DNA of 64,000 nt, taken from positions 6,262,437-6,326,436 of the forward strand of contig LS997563.1 in NCBI GenBank assembly GCA_000469685.2, in the 5' to 3' direction. The notes beneath the pieces were generated by a model. It saw only the letters and a program-made list of their open reading frames with translations. It was not told where the DNA came from and did not search any database. Positions 25,003-40,000 of the stretch are shown one piece after another (the stretch's first letter is position 1; every line of letters starts with the position of its first letter). Position numbers and translations under genes: made by a program. The DNA is from Haemonchus contortus (lineage: Eukaryota > Nematoda > Chromadorea > Rhabditida > Trichostrongylidae).

Positions 25003-28000
25003 TCATTCGGATGCACTGAAGTCGAAATTCGCGAAGACGTGCAACTTATCGGCATGAGATCCAACGGCTGTATGGAGCTGTTCGATGGGCATTGTGAACA
25101 AATCACGCAGACTTTTTACCTAAACAACTTGGTATTTACTTTGTTCTTACTCTCGGACCACCCACACGTTGTTTACATTGGTCATAAACAAAACAACTGT
25201 TTTCGGGTTTCTTTTTCTTGAAAGAAAGCTGGTATTGCACCCTCACTTCGCTTAAGTTGCAACCCATCCTGGACAATCATTTACATTTGACTCCCAAAAT
25301 CAATAAAATAATTTTTCAGACAGCTTAAGGATAAAGAATAACGTCTACGGGCGTTAATCAATCCCGTCTGAAGGACGCGCCCCGCTTTCGACTTCCATTC
25401 AGAGTTTTAGCGGTGTATTGAATGAGTGTGTGGCTTCTACAATGAATTGCGGTGGCCAGCCGATGTACAAGTCAGTGCTTTTATCCTCCCAGACGAGTCT
25501 GATGCCAATTAACCGACCCCGGAGGGATAACAGACTCGGCTGGCCCAGGCGGATATCGATCCTGGATTCGAACCCCTGACCAGGCGTGTGTGAAGGGCGC
25601 CATTTGCCAATACACCACCTCACATATAAGAAATATTGAAACTAATCAATACCACCTTCTGACTGAGCATCATCGATTGGACATCTCCCCTTCCCATTCC
25701 GGGCAAATGCTGTGCCATATGACGTAGGAGGATTGCGTTCGGCTTTCGACGCTTATCCGGGCTCTCATTCTGTTCCTCTGGAAAATAAAAATCTGGTAAA
25801 AATTATGAAAACAGAAAGGATACGTTCGAAATAACTGGATACCTTCAATCGGTTTCGTAATTTCGTCACCTCTGAGTGACATGGCTTGCTCGGCATCCGG
25901 CTCCGGGCGATTCAACTGAAAACATTCCAAAAGCTGACAGGTTCTTCAGCCGTTTTCGGTTTTTCGGGGATCTGATCGACCGAGTAATTCCATAAATCTC
26001 TTGCAAAATCTCAATCGGGCAATTTTCTAGACGAGTTGGGTTCATGAATTGCCTTGATGGAATGGAATAGGCTTTCCGCAATGAGAGATGTGAGAAAGTC
26101 CCATTTACCCACTTAAAATTGAATTGTTGAGCCTGCTGCCCACGTTTCTCATTGGAAATTGGGAACAACTAGAGCCTAGTGGGGAAAATAACATTACTGT
26201 GGGATAAAAGATTCAATTGACTACCCAGCCGATACTATCGAACGTAGGCTTTTCCCACTACTCTATGATCGGGGCAGGGTAAAGTATGTAGTCGGCAAGC
26301 TACTGTCCTTTTCGCTGATGCTCTTTTCCTCCTCCTTTCGATTCCCATCGCGGGTTCGAGCCATTGCACGTATCTTGTCCGTTTTACCCGGGTAACGGAA
26401 CTTTTCCCCGATTGCGGCATTCTCCCTTTCGGCATGCGGCAAATGTCACGGCAATTACCGTACTCACCCCGCCTCCCGCCAATCGATAGGAAGCGATATT
26501 TTTCCTTGACTGGCTTGCTTTTTCATTGGATCCTATCGTTTTTTCTTCTGTTTCTTTTTAGTTTTCATGTTTATAGACTTGATGAATTAAAATGACTACT
26601 CCTATATAAACGACGATCAGGATCGCATTGGAACTGAAGAGAGCGGCCGGCACCACACAAATTGCGCGCTCTAATCTTCCATCGCAATCCTGCGATAGGC
26701 GGCGGGTGCGGTGTGTGCGACGCCGTGTTAGGGGAGAAGTTCCCGGACCCGTTTTACCCATTCAATGTCAGTTATAAGGTAGCAATATTTCAATTATTCC
26801 TGCATTTCCCCTTGCATTTCAATCGATCCATTACCGATGTACTGCCAAAGAGATAAATTTTGTTTCAATTTCGTGCAAAAACTCAAAAACAAAAAAAGTA
26901 AATAACAAAGCTTCTGGATTTTCCCGAAAACGGATGCTCAGCCCTTCTAGAAAATCAGGCAAAATCGACTCACTTTGAGTTCAGCGAAGTATTCTGCCGA
27001 ATTGATCGGCGACAGTGACCAAATGATCTTCAGACGTGGTGTTGCCCTCAACAACGAGCACAGCAAGGCACGTACTTCACGACAATGTCGAGTAAGTTCA
27101 CCCTGAACGAGGATCACTGAGTATCAGTAGATACTGAGAAAAGCTACTTGAATACCTGTATTGAACAAAATATGGTAACCAATAAAATAATTGCAAAATG
27201 ACCGACACGTTAGTGGGTCTCCAGAAAAAAACTTTTTCAATGTGCAAAGTGGCTGAAATGGCGCTCTTCTCCATCGAAACTCTACGATAAAGATGAACCC
27301 CCCTTTCTAAGGCCGTCGTGCTGTGATGTTTTCCAAAAGTTTTTTTTTTATTAAGTCAACAGCTGAAACCAGGAACCAAGAAGTAAAAGCTCATTTGATA
27401 TTGTATTCCCCACAGTCTCCTACAGGTTGAGTATCGGAGTCTTGTGGGAAAAATTCTGACCAGATTACGGGTGTGGGAGTGATATATTCAATTGGCCACA
27501 TCCCTCGAAAGCACCACTTTGATAAGGAACTCTTCGTACGACCCTGCTTTATAGAACATCTAGCTCAGGAACCAGGAACAGAAAACTGGGAGTAAAGGGT
27601 GTCAGAGATGTGACGAAAGATCGAATTGTCCATGGATTCACAATTGGGGTCTTCTCGTTCAGGGTGAAGATACCGCAAGAGTGTCCCTAAGCTGATGGAG
27701 CAATTTTCTGGAAAAGGGGACTATCAAGAGACGGCAGCTAGACGAATAAATGGTGACATTTGACATACATAAAAGGCGGGTCTTAGAAGGATGATCTAAT
27801 CGTCTTCGAAAACTTGAGTGCACATAGAATGGCAGAAAAAAATCAGGAGCATCGCGGGAATTTCTTCCCAGAGTTGGTAAAGTAGCCCATGCTTTAATAC
27901 CTGCATCTACTATAACACCCAAAAGGTTACAATACCAAATCCCGTCATTAAAATAAAGGACAACGTCATAGGCGCATAGCAACCCTATTTCTGGCATGGA

Positions 28001-31000
28001 TCCCCAAATCCGGCTCACGAGTCTGGCAGCAATCGGGAGATGGAAAGCCCCCAATTGCCACCAAACTGGGTTTGTTGATCTCTGCAGTATTTCTTTTGAA
28101 ATTATGAAATTATTCATGAATTATAGTAATAATTCAAAGTAATTGTGGTTTGGGAACTTAAAAGATCCGCTTTTCGCCGTCCCAATAAACTGGAACCTTT
28201 CCCACCCTGCGGAATTTACGAGCTACCTTTCATACTATCCAGAGACATATGCCTACCTGGAATGGGCCGCCGTTGACAATTTTGGATTCGAATTTGTGAT
28301 TGGATTCCACGAGCAGTACCGAGTTCGCATAATGCCGCAACATCTGAGAAAAGAGTTACTAAATAAATAAATAAATAAATAAATAAGAGGATACTTCACA
28401 TAATAACGGGACTACTACGGGCTTCAGTACCTGTTCAGATTGCTTAAAAACACGTCCCGACTGCAGAGACTGAGTCAGATCGTCTAGGGCTTTCCTTTCA
28501 ACGGCGATTCCTGGTGAAAGTACATAGTCACCCACCTGAAATGCATGAATAATTCAATAACAATCACAAACGATAGAACGTTCAGTCTTTGTGAGTTGTT
28601 TTTCAGAGTTACGCCATGCACTTGACTTTCGCTCAAGTTTCGAATTGCATCTCATTACCATTTGACCCACAGGAAATTGCGATGCCAACAAAGACATAAG
28701 CTGACTTTATCCCACCATAGAAACCTCCCTTAACTGCCTCCTCACATCAAACGAACAGAAAGCTCAGACAGCTCACGGAAGATTCGATCTGCGGAATTAT
28801 TCTTGCGCTGACTACTCCATTTGTCATTTCCCCTTTTCCGCCGCGATAAATCATCGAAAAAACTTAGTATTCAGGCTCCCCACGGCATTGAATCACTGAA
28901 GCATTGCGCTCTTCGATTTCTCTCCCATTACGTTTTCCTTCCAGCATATGATTTAACAACTATTTTACCGTTTATTTTCATTTTGCCTGAAGGAACCTCG
29001 AGTAGATGTCAAACTGGTGTCAGTGCTGTTACAGAAAATAAGAAACTCGCCTCCAATGTAACAGCAACCACATCGTATCCTTTTTTGTATAACACTGTCG
29101 GTAGTTCGCTGTTAAATTCACGCATATCTACAATTACCTAAAAGATAAACGTAAAACCTGATCTAGTCGAGGATATCGTTCACAGAAGAAATTCCTTCTA
29201 TTGCTTTACGGAATTAAGGAAAAAGGGGTAATCCCAGGCTCTCTTATGGCTTTGTGACTGTACTTGAGACTACACAATACTAAGCATTTTGAAAAACCAA
29301 GTATTAGGAAAAACAGTTAACGAAGTATGGAGAAGGTCGAAGTACCTTGGGTCGTTCATCGGGATCTGGCATTTGCCCTCCACCATCACGTGTTGAAAGT
29401 TCTAAACGAGGCACCTCTTCACGTTCAGTCTCGTATCGTCGAGGAATAAGTAGAGTCTGAAGTTAGTATAAAGGTATTCATCAGTTTTTGGTGGCAGATA
29501 AGTAGGAATAGAAGGCAAAGGAGCAGTGGCAAGTGACGCTCTATCACACGCATGGTCCTGTGATCAGGCCCCAGACTGATACTCCTCAGGGCCAAGGAAG
29601 TCTTCCAGCTCTCAATGGTCCACCAGTTGGTATTAACCTCGTCTGGGAGGGTAAAAATACTGGCTTGTTTATCAGTCAATACAACTCATTGTATGCGCCG
29701 AATACGCATGCAAAACACCACTACGACTGGGAATAGAAGTGGAGAACGGGGCACGTCCCCAAAACGGGAACGATCAAAACAAAAGGCCTAAAATTCGAGT
29801 ATAACTAACATCCATCTCAACAATCACCGTTTAACACTTATAAAATATCAACTATCAGTCCGGGATCTTATTCGTGTACCATGCGTGTGAGAGTGCGCGA
29901 CTTGCCATTAGACCAACTCTGTCTTTTATTACTAGATAAGTTGAAAGCTTCCAAGGTGACTTGCTAGCAGCTCACCGCTTTCTCTTTGAACAGCGATTCA
30001 AAGGCATCCGTTTCATTCTTGAGCGCTGTCAAATATCGTGATTCTTCGGTTGATTCCCTATACATCAATGAAAAGATCTGGAGGAACAGCTCAGAGTGGC
30101 ATGCTTTGTAGATCTAAAATGACAAAACAGAGAAGGTTGACACTAAAAGGTAAACCTACGGAACAGAAGCCTACATCGACCCGATTTTAGCGCCTCTTTT
30201 GTCCCCGTATCCCTACCATGTGATAGCTCTATGATGATCTAACTCATAGAATTTCCAATTCTTAGACAATTTATCCGCTACTACTACTTCCGAAGATAGT
30301 TATTATTCTGTGATCCTGCTCCATTTCATATGCATTCGTACAGAAATTAATGGAATCAATGTTGAATCAAAGGCCTGTGATTGGTGCATTATTTGCTGGG
30401 ACCAATCACAGGCCTTCTAGAGGCCCAGAACTTCGCCTATAGCAATTTCCGACAAATAATAAACATCACTGTAGGTTTACCTCAATATGCCTCAATGTAG
30501 TGATATCCGTGTTGTAGAGAATGATCACTGTAGGTTTCATCTGTTCCAATTGACGGAGGATCGAATAACGTTCACCGTAAGCCATCACCACTATCGGTAC
30601 CTAGACCGAAAGCACATTTACTATCTGAATTTTGGAATTTATTAAGAACTTTACTAATGAAGCAGTAACCATTCAACAATTCCCTCGTACACTCAAGTCA
30701 GTCTTACTCTCACCAGCATGACGGATAGTATAAACCCATTACTGTTAAGTTGTGGCCTATTAAAGCCTACCTTTTCGTGTTCGCCAATTGTTTTCGCATC
30801 CTCACTTCCATCTTGAACCTCATCAGGTGGCTCCGTTTTTACTGTTACCGATGGCTCCTGAAAAGTTTCATTACACTTGCGTGGATCATAAGGTGGCATC
30901 GTCTACCTCCTTCAGGAAAGCTAAAATCGCAAGAGCATTCTTAACCAATTTGCACCGGGTACACATATATAGCACGAGCACGGGCACCTCTGTCACCCGA

Positions 31001-34000
31001 ACAATCATTTCAAGCAGGCTTTCCGAGAGTTAATTTGGAACTGACTGTTGGAACTAGTCCATGCCACCAGAACGCTACTTAGAAATCACCTTGTCCAAAG
31101 TAAATAACCCTCGAATACCAGATCAACCTTGAAAGGAAGGCAGTGAGTTGCCATTGAAAGTGACCCACTTCGAGCCATTTCTGAATAGTATTCCGTTCTC
31201 CAAATTTGGTAGTAATCTTTGGCCTAAATATAGGTAAGTTCGTCATTAATCAGTCGACCGCAGACGACGACACGCCTAGTTGGTTTTTGCTCCGCAGTGT
31301 TGCTATGCTACGTCTTTTATCCCTGCCCTTTTTCCAGCGCATTTCTGCACTTCTGCTTTCTTCTCGAATATCGTGGCGGTGAAGATGATTCAGGCCTGCT
31401 TAAAGAACTTTAGAAGCTTCTGGACACTCGTGGGTTGCCAAGACTGTTCTGAATCACCCGTTCCGCTACTGATATCACCAAAAAGATAACGGTTGCATGA
31501 TAGATCATACTTCTGATTACATTCTTTACATTGAAATTGGACATATCTCTTCATTTCAACCCATGGTCCTTACAATTTCTGGAGTAGAATTTACTCTTCG
31601 TAGCCGCGTCCCCGATTCATCTATTCCTATCCGAGTCATACTCGCCAGTAACTCACTCCCCAAAACTATCACCACTATGAAATCAAGCATGGTTAACCCA
31701 TCAGTAGGGTCACTGATGTGAGCCATTTTACACACGGGGGAGCTCCATTCCGAGAGAGAGCTTTCTTTAAGATTTAGCGGCAGTGCACTTCTCTTTAGAA
31801 TCTTACATGCCTCTCCAAGCGAGTTCAGCATATGCTGTAGTTCAACTGGACTATTCCTACTATGGCAATTTTATGGGTATGAAAGAGTCAGCGATACAAC
31901 GGGGACAGGCTCCGGAGAAGTAGCCAGTGTTTGCCATGGTTGGGTATCGGCTCGTTCTACCTCAACCCATTCAGTCACTTGGATCTCTCGTCTTTTTGGC
32001 ATTTTGTCGCCATTTTGCCAGTCTGCCTGTCGGATCATTGATGTCCTTTCATTCATTCCCCATAACATTCTTTCACCAAAATATTGCTATTACAAAGCGT
32101 CAGCCGCTCTTTGCTGCGATTTTTATTAGTTTCAAGGCACGCCGGGACATTTTAATTTACACATTCTTTCAAAGTGACTAATTATGTTTCTATTTTCGCC
32201 ACAATGAAATAGGGCCCGTCTGTAGGGAAACTCAGTTGAGGACCATTGCTAGCTATGGGACGCTCGTCATTTGCATTCTTCTCCGCTGCGGGTTTCCCCG
32301 ATGGCCTTTTTTGTGCATGCTCACGAAGAATCGATAGGTGACTTTCGCCGGACGAAGCTCTAATGAAGCTAAGAGCTGCGAAATCCCTTTTGCTCATTTC
32401 GCCAATTATCAACCTTTGCTCGTATTGCCTGTTAACGAGGCCAGACTTCATGTGGCCGCCAGACAGACTGCCCCCTTGTGCTTCGTTGTTGTCCTGTTGA
32501 CATCACTTGGCAAACGCCATGCTATTAGTCCAGCGGAATTTCTTTGGATGTTTCGAGTTCTTAAAAAAACCAGAATCCCACCGTGAAGAAGAATAGTAAG
32601 AACCCGAACCTTAAATAGAACGAAAATTCGGTCCAGATTCAAGTTTTTGCCCCTTTTTCGTTATCCATTACTCCTTAGCACTGTTATTAAGGAACAAGGG
32701 TTTTTTCTGAATTATGACAAGTTGTAGGTTGAAATAAAGTTTTAATGATGATATTACTGTAAGAATTTAGTCCCGTTCTGAGTTTCAACTTTGGGAAACC
32801 ATCTAGGCCGCACTTTCCATCATTTCCGGCCATATGCTTCTCCTTCTTTTCGTCTCTTTCGTCTAAGAACCTTGCAAAATTGCAAAACGATCGACCTGGC
32901 GTGCAGAATTCTTTCGTGTTTTTCGGTTTGTTTTTGTTTTGCTTTCTTATCTGCTGCTGCAAATCGCAGTGGAATTTTATCAAAAGGATACAAGGATGGC
33001 AAGATGTGGGCAAAATATTCGGCTTTAGACAAGCTCAAATAATCCATTTATCTTTTTGGAAACTCTCTCATCTCCTATTCTTTTATCTCTACCCTATGTG
33101 GCACATCTCCAAAAAAAGATTTATCAATACCGACAATTTTATGTGTCATCATTAGATGCAACGTCTGCTCAAAAGGGAAATCATTGCAAATCATCAAAAT
33201 TACTGTAAAAAGCAAAATTGTTGATAAATTTATTAGTTCACCTTTATATTTAAACTCTAACCAGCTTAGCTTCTTTCGATTTGACAATCTTGTGAAGATT
33301 AAAATGGAATATTTTAAGAAGTCTTACAAAATTTTGAAAAAATGGGATGTAAAGTTATTTACAGAATTTATTTGACTTAATATTTCACTAACTGACGTTC
33401 TGATGACGTTTTGCCCCTATCCCCTGCTAATTCTAAGAAAAAAAAAGGACGCAAAATCATCCAGAAAGCTTGATTGACTTGGAAGTTTTATGAGCCGCCT
33501 TTCTGTTTGAGCTTTGTTACGACATCACTCTGCAGAGATTAGAAAATGCTTTGCAAGATTATAAAAAATGCTAAATTACTCAGAATTTTATTCGACTCGA
33601 CATTTTCTTAACTTTTGCTGTACTGAAGTTTCGTCTCCCGCTCAGAAGCCTTGCAAAATCTCAGAATAGTTCTGCAAAAAAAGCAAAAAAATCGAAATTT
33701 CTGGTCTATGCAGTTATGTGGTCAGACTCGTATCGCATTACGTAACCGTTTCGCAGTTGCAAAAGGTCAAATTCAAAGAAAACGTCCGTTGTTGCAATGT
33801 TTATTATACGATCATATCCGATTTCTGACACATTTATAAACGTCTGCATAACGACTAATACGATCATTTTTCGGCCAGATGTCCTCTGCACGACGACACT
33901 CCTCTTCAGCATACTTTAAGTTCTCACTCATCCCTCACTCACAACCTCGTTCATTCCTTTCAGTTATCTCACTCTATTGAAATAAAATTCTTTACAGAAA

Positions 34001-37000
34001 GTTCAAGATGAACGGATACGCAAACGGAACGGACGCCAACCATCAAAAACATAAAAGGGTAAGTTATTCTTTGCAGAGGAAAAATCGAGAAAAATCACAA
34101 GCATCCAGAGACTTTCTTTCTTCTTCCCCCTCTTGCTAGGGATTCACTAGCCACCGATAAAGAATGCAGAAATTCTCATTTGTTTCCATTGGAATATATC
34201 AGTTAGATATAAGCAGTAGCACGTGGTCCCGACTTCTCTGAAGGGCCGTACATAGGGATACCGAGAAAACCTCCTTGATTATTTGGTTGCAGGTGATTGT
34301 CGACTCTCCTTATGTCCGATGCGATGGTAAGGAGATGGAAACAAGATTTTGCTACCGTAAAAATCACTTTTCTCATACTGCTGATGGACTGAAGGTAACA
34401 CCGAAGGAGCATGAATATATCTTCAAAACACAACTGAAGCCGAAGAAGACCGGTCAGTTTTACAACAAACTTTCTACTAAGAATCGCGCCAGACGAAACA
34501 ACGTAGGAAAGTCCATTTTGAAGTCCTACAAAAAAAGTTGAGTCCAGACGAGCACAAAAAAGCGGTCAACAAGACCTACTATTCTGCTCGAATTCGACTG
34601 ACATTATAATTTTCCTCTAGAGCCAACCAACTGATCAGTTGCCCTCCACTGACTGAAGTCAGTCTTCGATGGTCGCCAGGGGTACTGATAGGTACTGAGT
34701 TGTACTAAAGATCGCTCACCTATGTGGTCACCGCGACCAGAGAAACTCTTTGCAGTAACATTTCACATCTGCATTTATCCTGAGAAACACCGAAAGATTA
34801 CGCTTGACACCACTGGGTATCGTAGTTGTCCGTCTCAGGAAGAGGGAATCGTACCTACTGATAAATTACAGGCTGCTGATCTTAAATTACAGAACGCCTT
34901 CCACTGCTCAGCTCCTCTACTGCCTTCCATACATATTTAACATTTCAGGCCTTATGCTGGTCGGTATTGGAGGAAACAACGGATCCACTTCTGTAGGAGC
35001 GATATATGCCAATAAGAAACATATGACATGGAGAACCAAGGAAGGCATTCAAACTGCTAACTATTTCGGGTATGATTTTTGTTGATGAGAAGTCATTAAT
35101 TCACATGTTCTCATTAAAAATCTCATTCAAATTGCTTAGCTTGATGTTTTCAACCGAAATTCTCTTCCGATGCAGTTCATTTGAAGAGTTTTCAGGTCCG
35201 TCACCCAGTCATCGACCATTCACCTCGGATGGGATGGCCAGCAGCAAATCCACGTTCCCTTCAATGAGATTATCCCGATTCTTTCACCAAATGATCTCAT
35301 CATCGACGGCTGGGATATTAACAACGCAAATCTCTACCAAGCAATGGTCCGAGCCAAGGTACTAACTCTAGTGGCACCATCAATCGTCCGTAGCGTCCAA
35401 TGAAAACAGAAAAACACGAGAAGCCGAAAAAAGAGAAGAGCAAAGTGTTCTTATTCAGGTTTTCGAGCCCGAGTTGCAAGAGAAACTTCGGCCCTATATG
35501 GAACCTATTGTGCCAATGCCATCGATCTACTATCCGGACTTCATAGCCGCTAATCAGGGAGACAGGGCTAACAATACCATACCTGGCACCGACAAAAAAG
35601 AGCATCTGGAGCATATTCGACGTGACATTCGTAACTTCAAAGCCAAGCACGATTTAGGTCAGTTCCGACAGATCTTACAACCGAAAGTGGGTAAGAGGGA
35701 TAGAACTCGTTGTTTTAGAATGCGTTATTGTACTGTGGACAGCAAATACTGAACGATATACCGATGTTGTCGATGGACTGAACATGAACGCTGAACAGAT
35801 ACTCGCATCTGTGGACGCCAGCGCTGACGAAGTATAACCGATTAAAAAGGATAGCTTCAGAAAAATGCCACCTGATACGTTTATACTTTCTAGATTTCGC
35901 CATCAAACATCTTCGCTATCGCCGCCATATTGGAAGGAGCTCATTACATCAATGGGTCGCCACAGAATACGCTCGTACCCGGTATCATCGACCTGGCCCA
36001 CAAGGTGAGTGAATGTTCCCAATAGGGTATCACCTACACCCCTACAAGTTGAAGAACCAGTATTTGGTGATGGAAAGCCTACCTGATTCCCTCTGGAAGA
36101 AACGCCCACGGGAGGCTAGATGAATTGGGTGTCTTCACAACTCCACAAGCAAAGTCTACCAGTTCATAATTGCAGAGAGAGCACCAATTGGGATGCAGGA
36201 CAACACGAGAACAAATGATTTATAACTAATTTCACTAAATATTTTCCTCCCATGAGCAATGACTTCCAAGAGGCAGAAGGAGGAAGATTGTGGGAAGGGG
36301 AGGGAGGGGGGGGGTCGGGGTCGGGGGGGGGGGGAGAGAGAGATTAAGCTCCTGATAGTGCTTTTCCTTCGCTGCTTGTGGTCCAAGTGATATTGAATGG
36401 CCCTTTAAAAAAAAACCCTCGAACGGCTTGATTCCCTATTTTAGCACAATGTCTTCGTTGGGGGAGACGATTTCAAATCTGGCCAGACAAAGATCAAATC
36501 GGCTCTTGTCGACTTCATGGTCAGTAGCGGATTGAAGCCAGAATCAATCGTCTCATACAATCATCTCGGAAACAATGACGGCAAAAACCTTAGCGAGGCT
36601 AGACAGTTCAGATCGAAGGTACCTCCTAGCTAACAACCACCAGGCTCTGGAGACGCAACACCTTTTTCAGGAAATTTCCAAGTCCTCTGTAGTTGACGAT
36701 ATGGTAGAAGCCAATAAGATTCTCTATCCAACTGGTCAGAAGCCGGATCACTGCATTGTTATCAAATACGTGCCATTTGTTGGAGACTCGAAGAGGGCTA
36801 TGGACGAGTATATTTGCAGGTACGCCCTCCAAACTCCTAAAAAGATTGCCCCAGACTACTTCTCCCACGCCTCGTTAGTTTCCGAACTGAATGAAGCCAA
36901 CTTGAGTATTTTCAGCATCTTCATGGGTGGACGTCAGACGTTCGTAATTCACAACACCTGTGAAGATTCACTTTTGGCTACTCCACTTATCTACGATCTG

Positions 37001-40000
37001 GCGATTCTGACTGAACTGGCAACAAGAATTCGATACGCTGACGCCAACGACGGCGAATTCCGATCATTCCATGAGGTAATGTCTAGACGACTTCTGTCAA
37101 GAGGTCTAGACGTCTTCAGGAAGTGCTCAGAAACCCCCACCCCCTCGCCCTTGTGAAACACCTTTTCCAAGGTTCTGAAAGAATTCATTTTCAGGTGCTG
37201 TCTATCCTCTCTCTGCTCCTGAAAGCTCCAGTAGTGCCTCCTGGTACGCCTGTGAGCAATGCCTTCATGAGACAATTCGCCTCTCTCACCAAGCTGATCA
37301 CAGCTCTCGCAGGAATCAGTGCTGATACTGACATGCAGATCGAGTTCTTCACACAACTACCGAAAGCCAATTGAGATCAATTGCTATAACTAGATATTCC
37401 CACAAACACCCCTTATTTGATCAATTGAGCCCTCCTAAAATTACAGCGCTCTACCAACTTGCGCTTCGGCTTCTTCTCCTCAGCCGGAGCCTGAAGATTC
37501 TTTGAAACTATCGAGGTTTGGTCCTCCCAGCGACCACCTAGCTGAAGATAATTTTTCCAAACCAGTAGTAACTACTATTTTAAGCCTGTGCAGATAGTAG
37601 ATCTTCGTGGAATCTCGATTGTTCCTTTTTTTTTGCAGGGGCGAGCGCAAGGAGCTGAAGCGTAACCTGAAGGGAGTACTGTAATTTTAGAAAGGTTTAA
37701 GCAAAGTATAGACCCAAATTTTCAGTGATAAAGTTGAAAAAAGTCAATCCTACATTATCTCCTGTTACTTTCACAACTGTCGTTACCGTTATCACTTTGA
37801 ACTAATTGGTGATTCTCTTGGGAATTGAGTAATGGGCCCGTTATCGATAGCCACTCATGTCCATTTAGTCAAAAGCAATCTGTACGAGAGCGTAGATTTC
37901 AGGTAGTAAGTACAGAGTGCTTCTGTGACCTTTAATTTCGATTTTTGACCTTCACGCCATCATTTTTTGTGTCCTAGCATAGTATCAAATAACCATGCTA
38001 TAATTAGAGTAATCGGAAACCCACGTCTCGGCGCTAGAATATACAGACAGACACGCGGGCACAAAAGATTAAATTCCATTGAGCGTTATTGTGACCACCT
38101 AGTGAGTTGATAGGCTCCAAGCATAAGTTGAGTTTCCATCGTTTGGTTTGAAGTTGTTGTCACGAACTTTTTTGTTTCCAACTGTTACTGTTTCGTTATA
38201 ACTATAGTTATCGGTGATTAGATTACGTAATAAAGATTCCATCCACTGCAGAAAGGCATGCTGCAACATGAACATGGCGCATGCCAAATATCTTGTTGGA
38301 TCCAGCTGTCTACTAGGCTGTTACGCAGACGTTTGCTCTGGTAAAAACTTGTAGCAGAGGTTATGAGACTATTTTCCCGAGCTCGCTTTCGACAATACAA
38401 CGATTCACTTCGAGCAGAGCCACTTCACTGCAAATCCAGAGAATTCTTAGAAAACTCCAAGTGAACTCCCCCCAAACGAAATCGTATGGAAAAGCCCACA
38501 ATCATCCCATCCTACATCAAGACTAGTTATATAACTGGATTCCAGCTTATTTTGGATTACTGTAAACAGGAATTAAGGGACGAAACAATAAATTTCCTAG
38601 TTCGATTATTCGAAGACCAAGAACTTCACGTCATCTTCAGGCTTGAGAGGAGGAAACGTCAAAATGAAATGGGAGCCTTTTCGTAAAGGGAGTTACCTGA
38701 ATTCGATGAACCTATTTCTGCGACACTACCAGCCGAATAACAGCCACACATAAGGGTTTTACGAGGCTATGTAACGCTGAAGTGGCACTATCACATAGGT
38801 AGACCACATTTTAGAAAACTCATGCTCCTCAACGGTAATATTATTCGATTACACAAACCTACCCATAAAGCAGATCTTCATAATAAACAGGTAAATAAAC
38901 AAGAGCTCGTACCGTATCATCACTCCGCCTCTTTTTATACTGCAAAATACCAAACTGTAGAAGTTTCGTTTGTCTCTTGCTCGTATCCGATGATCCTACA
39001 AGGTCTTCGGCTGCCTGGAAAGTGTCATAAACAGTATTGTACCAAGTTACCTCAAGTATCCTAAGTTCTAATTATAACGAAAGCCTTTTGATTTTTTTAT
39101 CTCCACCTGTTCGAGCAGATGGATCGGTATACACATGAAAAGTTACATGTCCAATTAGGAGAAGAATAGAATTCAAGTACAAAACTAGTCGAGGAAACTT
39201 TCAATGATGTGCTCTAGTGTCATTACTACATACAGGGAACTTCTGGCAGGAAATGCTGTATGATGAAAAAATAACCTTTCGTCGACGTCTGGAAGCCCTC
39301 GCTGTTACAAGTGTATTCTTTTGGAGGTCCGAGATCATTTCTTTACGTGGTTCCGCAGTCTGCAATGACAATTATTATTCATGGACCATTAGGTAGCCAT
39401 GAACCCGAGAAATTTTCAAAAAAGAAAGGGCTGAACCAACCAGATTTCCCTTCTGGAAAGGTGTGACATCATCGATGTCCCACAAAGGAGAACGTGGTGG
39501 CTCCTTGCCGGCACCTCCTCCGCCCAGTGATCGTCTTGTCATCCAACAAAGAAATTCGGGACCATTTCTGATGAGATCAGTTACTTGTCGGACTACAGCG
39601 TCATCATTAACGAAGATCAACACCGACGGGCCTGAATAAGTAGCACATATCAAAACGTCTGTGATTTCATGGAAAAGTTCCCACTCACCATCGGGACCGA
39701 CTTCGCACTTTCGAACAGGAATACCTTTGATTTCGTCTATCACTGATGCCAGAACTTGCCATTTCGGTGGGGCTAAATAGTTTTAAATTCAGTGTGAACG
39801 TAACTTCCAACAAAGGCTCCACCTAGGTAATCAAGAACAATCCGAATCGAAGGTCTGTAAACACCGTACAGCTATTCCTCCTGTTTACTATGGAGGGTCC
39901 TACAAGGGAAATCATCCTATTGTTCCTTTTCTACCAGCCCGATCAAAAGCAGCTCAACTACCGCTTTCCCTATCCTTATCTTCCGAAGTTGGGGAGCAGT

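Noticed and set aside
24883..25221. Plus-strand 112-codon ORF
   Set aside because: Antisense shadow of the XPF last exon (25003-25119); no family signature.
26580..26860. Possible small gene near 26.6-26.9 kb
   Set aside because: Inside XPF intron 22; frames on both strands overlap, with no start context or splice sites.
28821..29141. Plus-strand 106-codon ORF
   Set aside because: Antisense to XPF exon 19.
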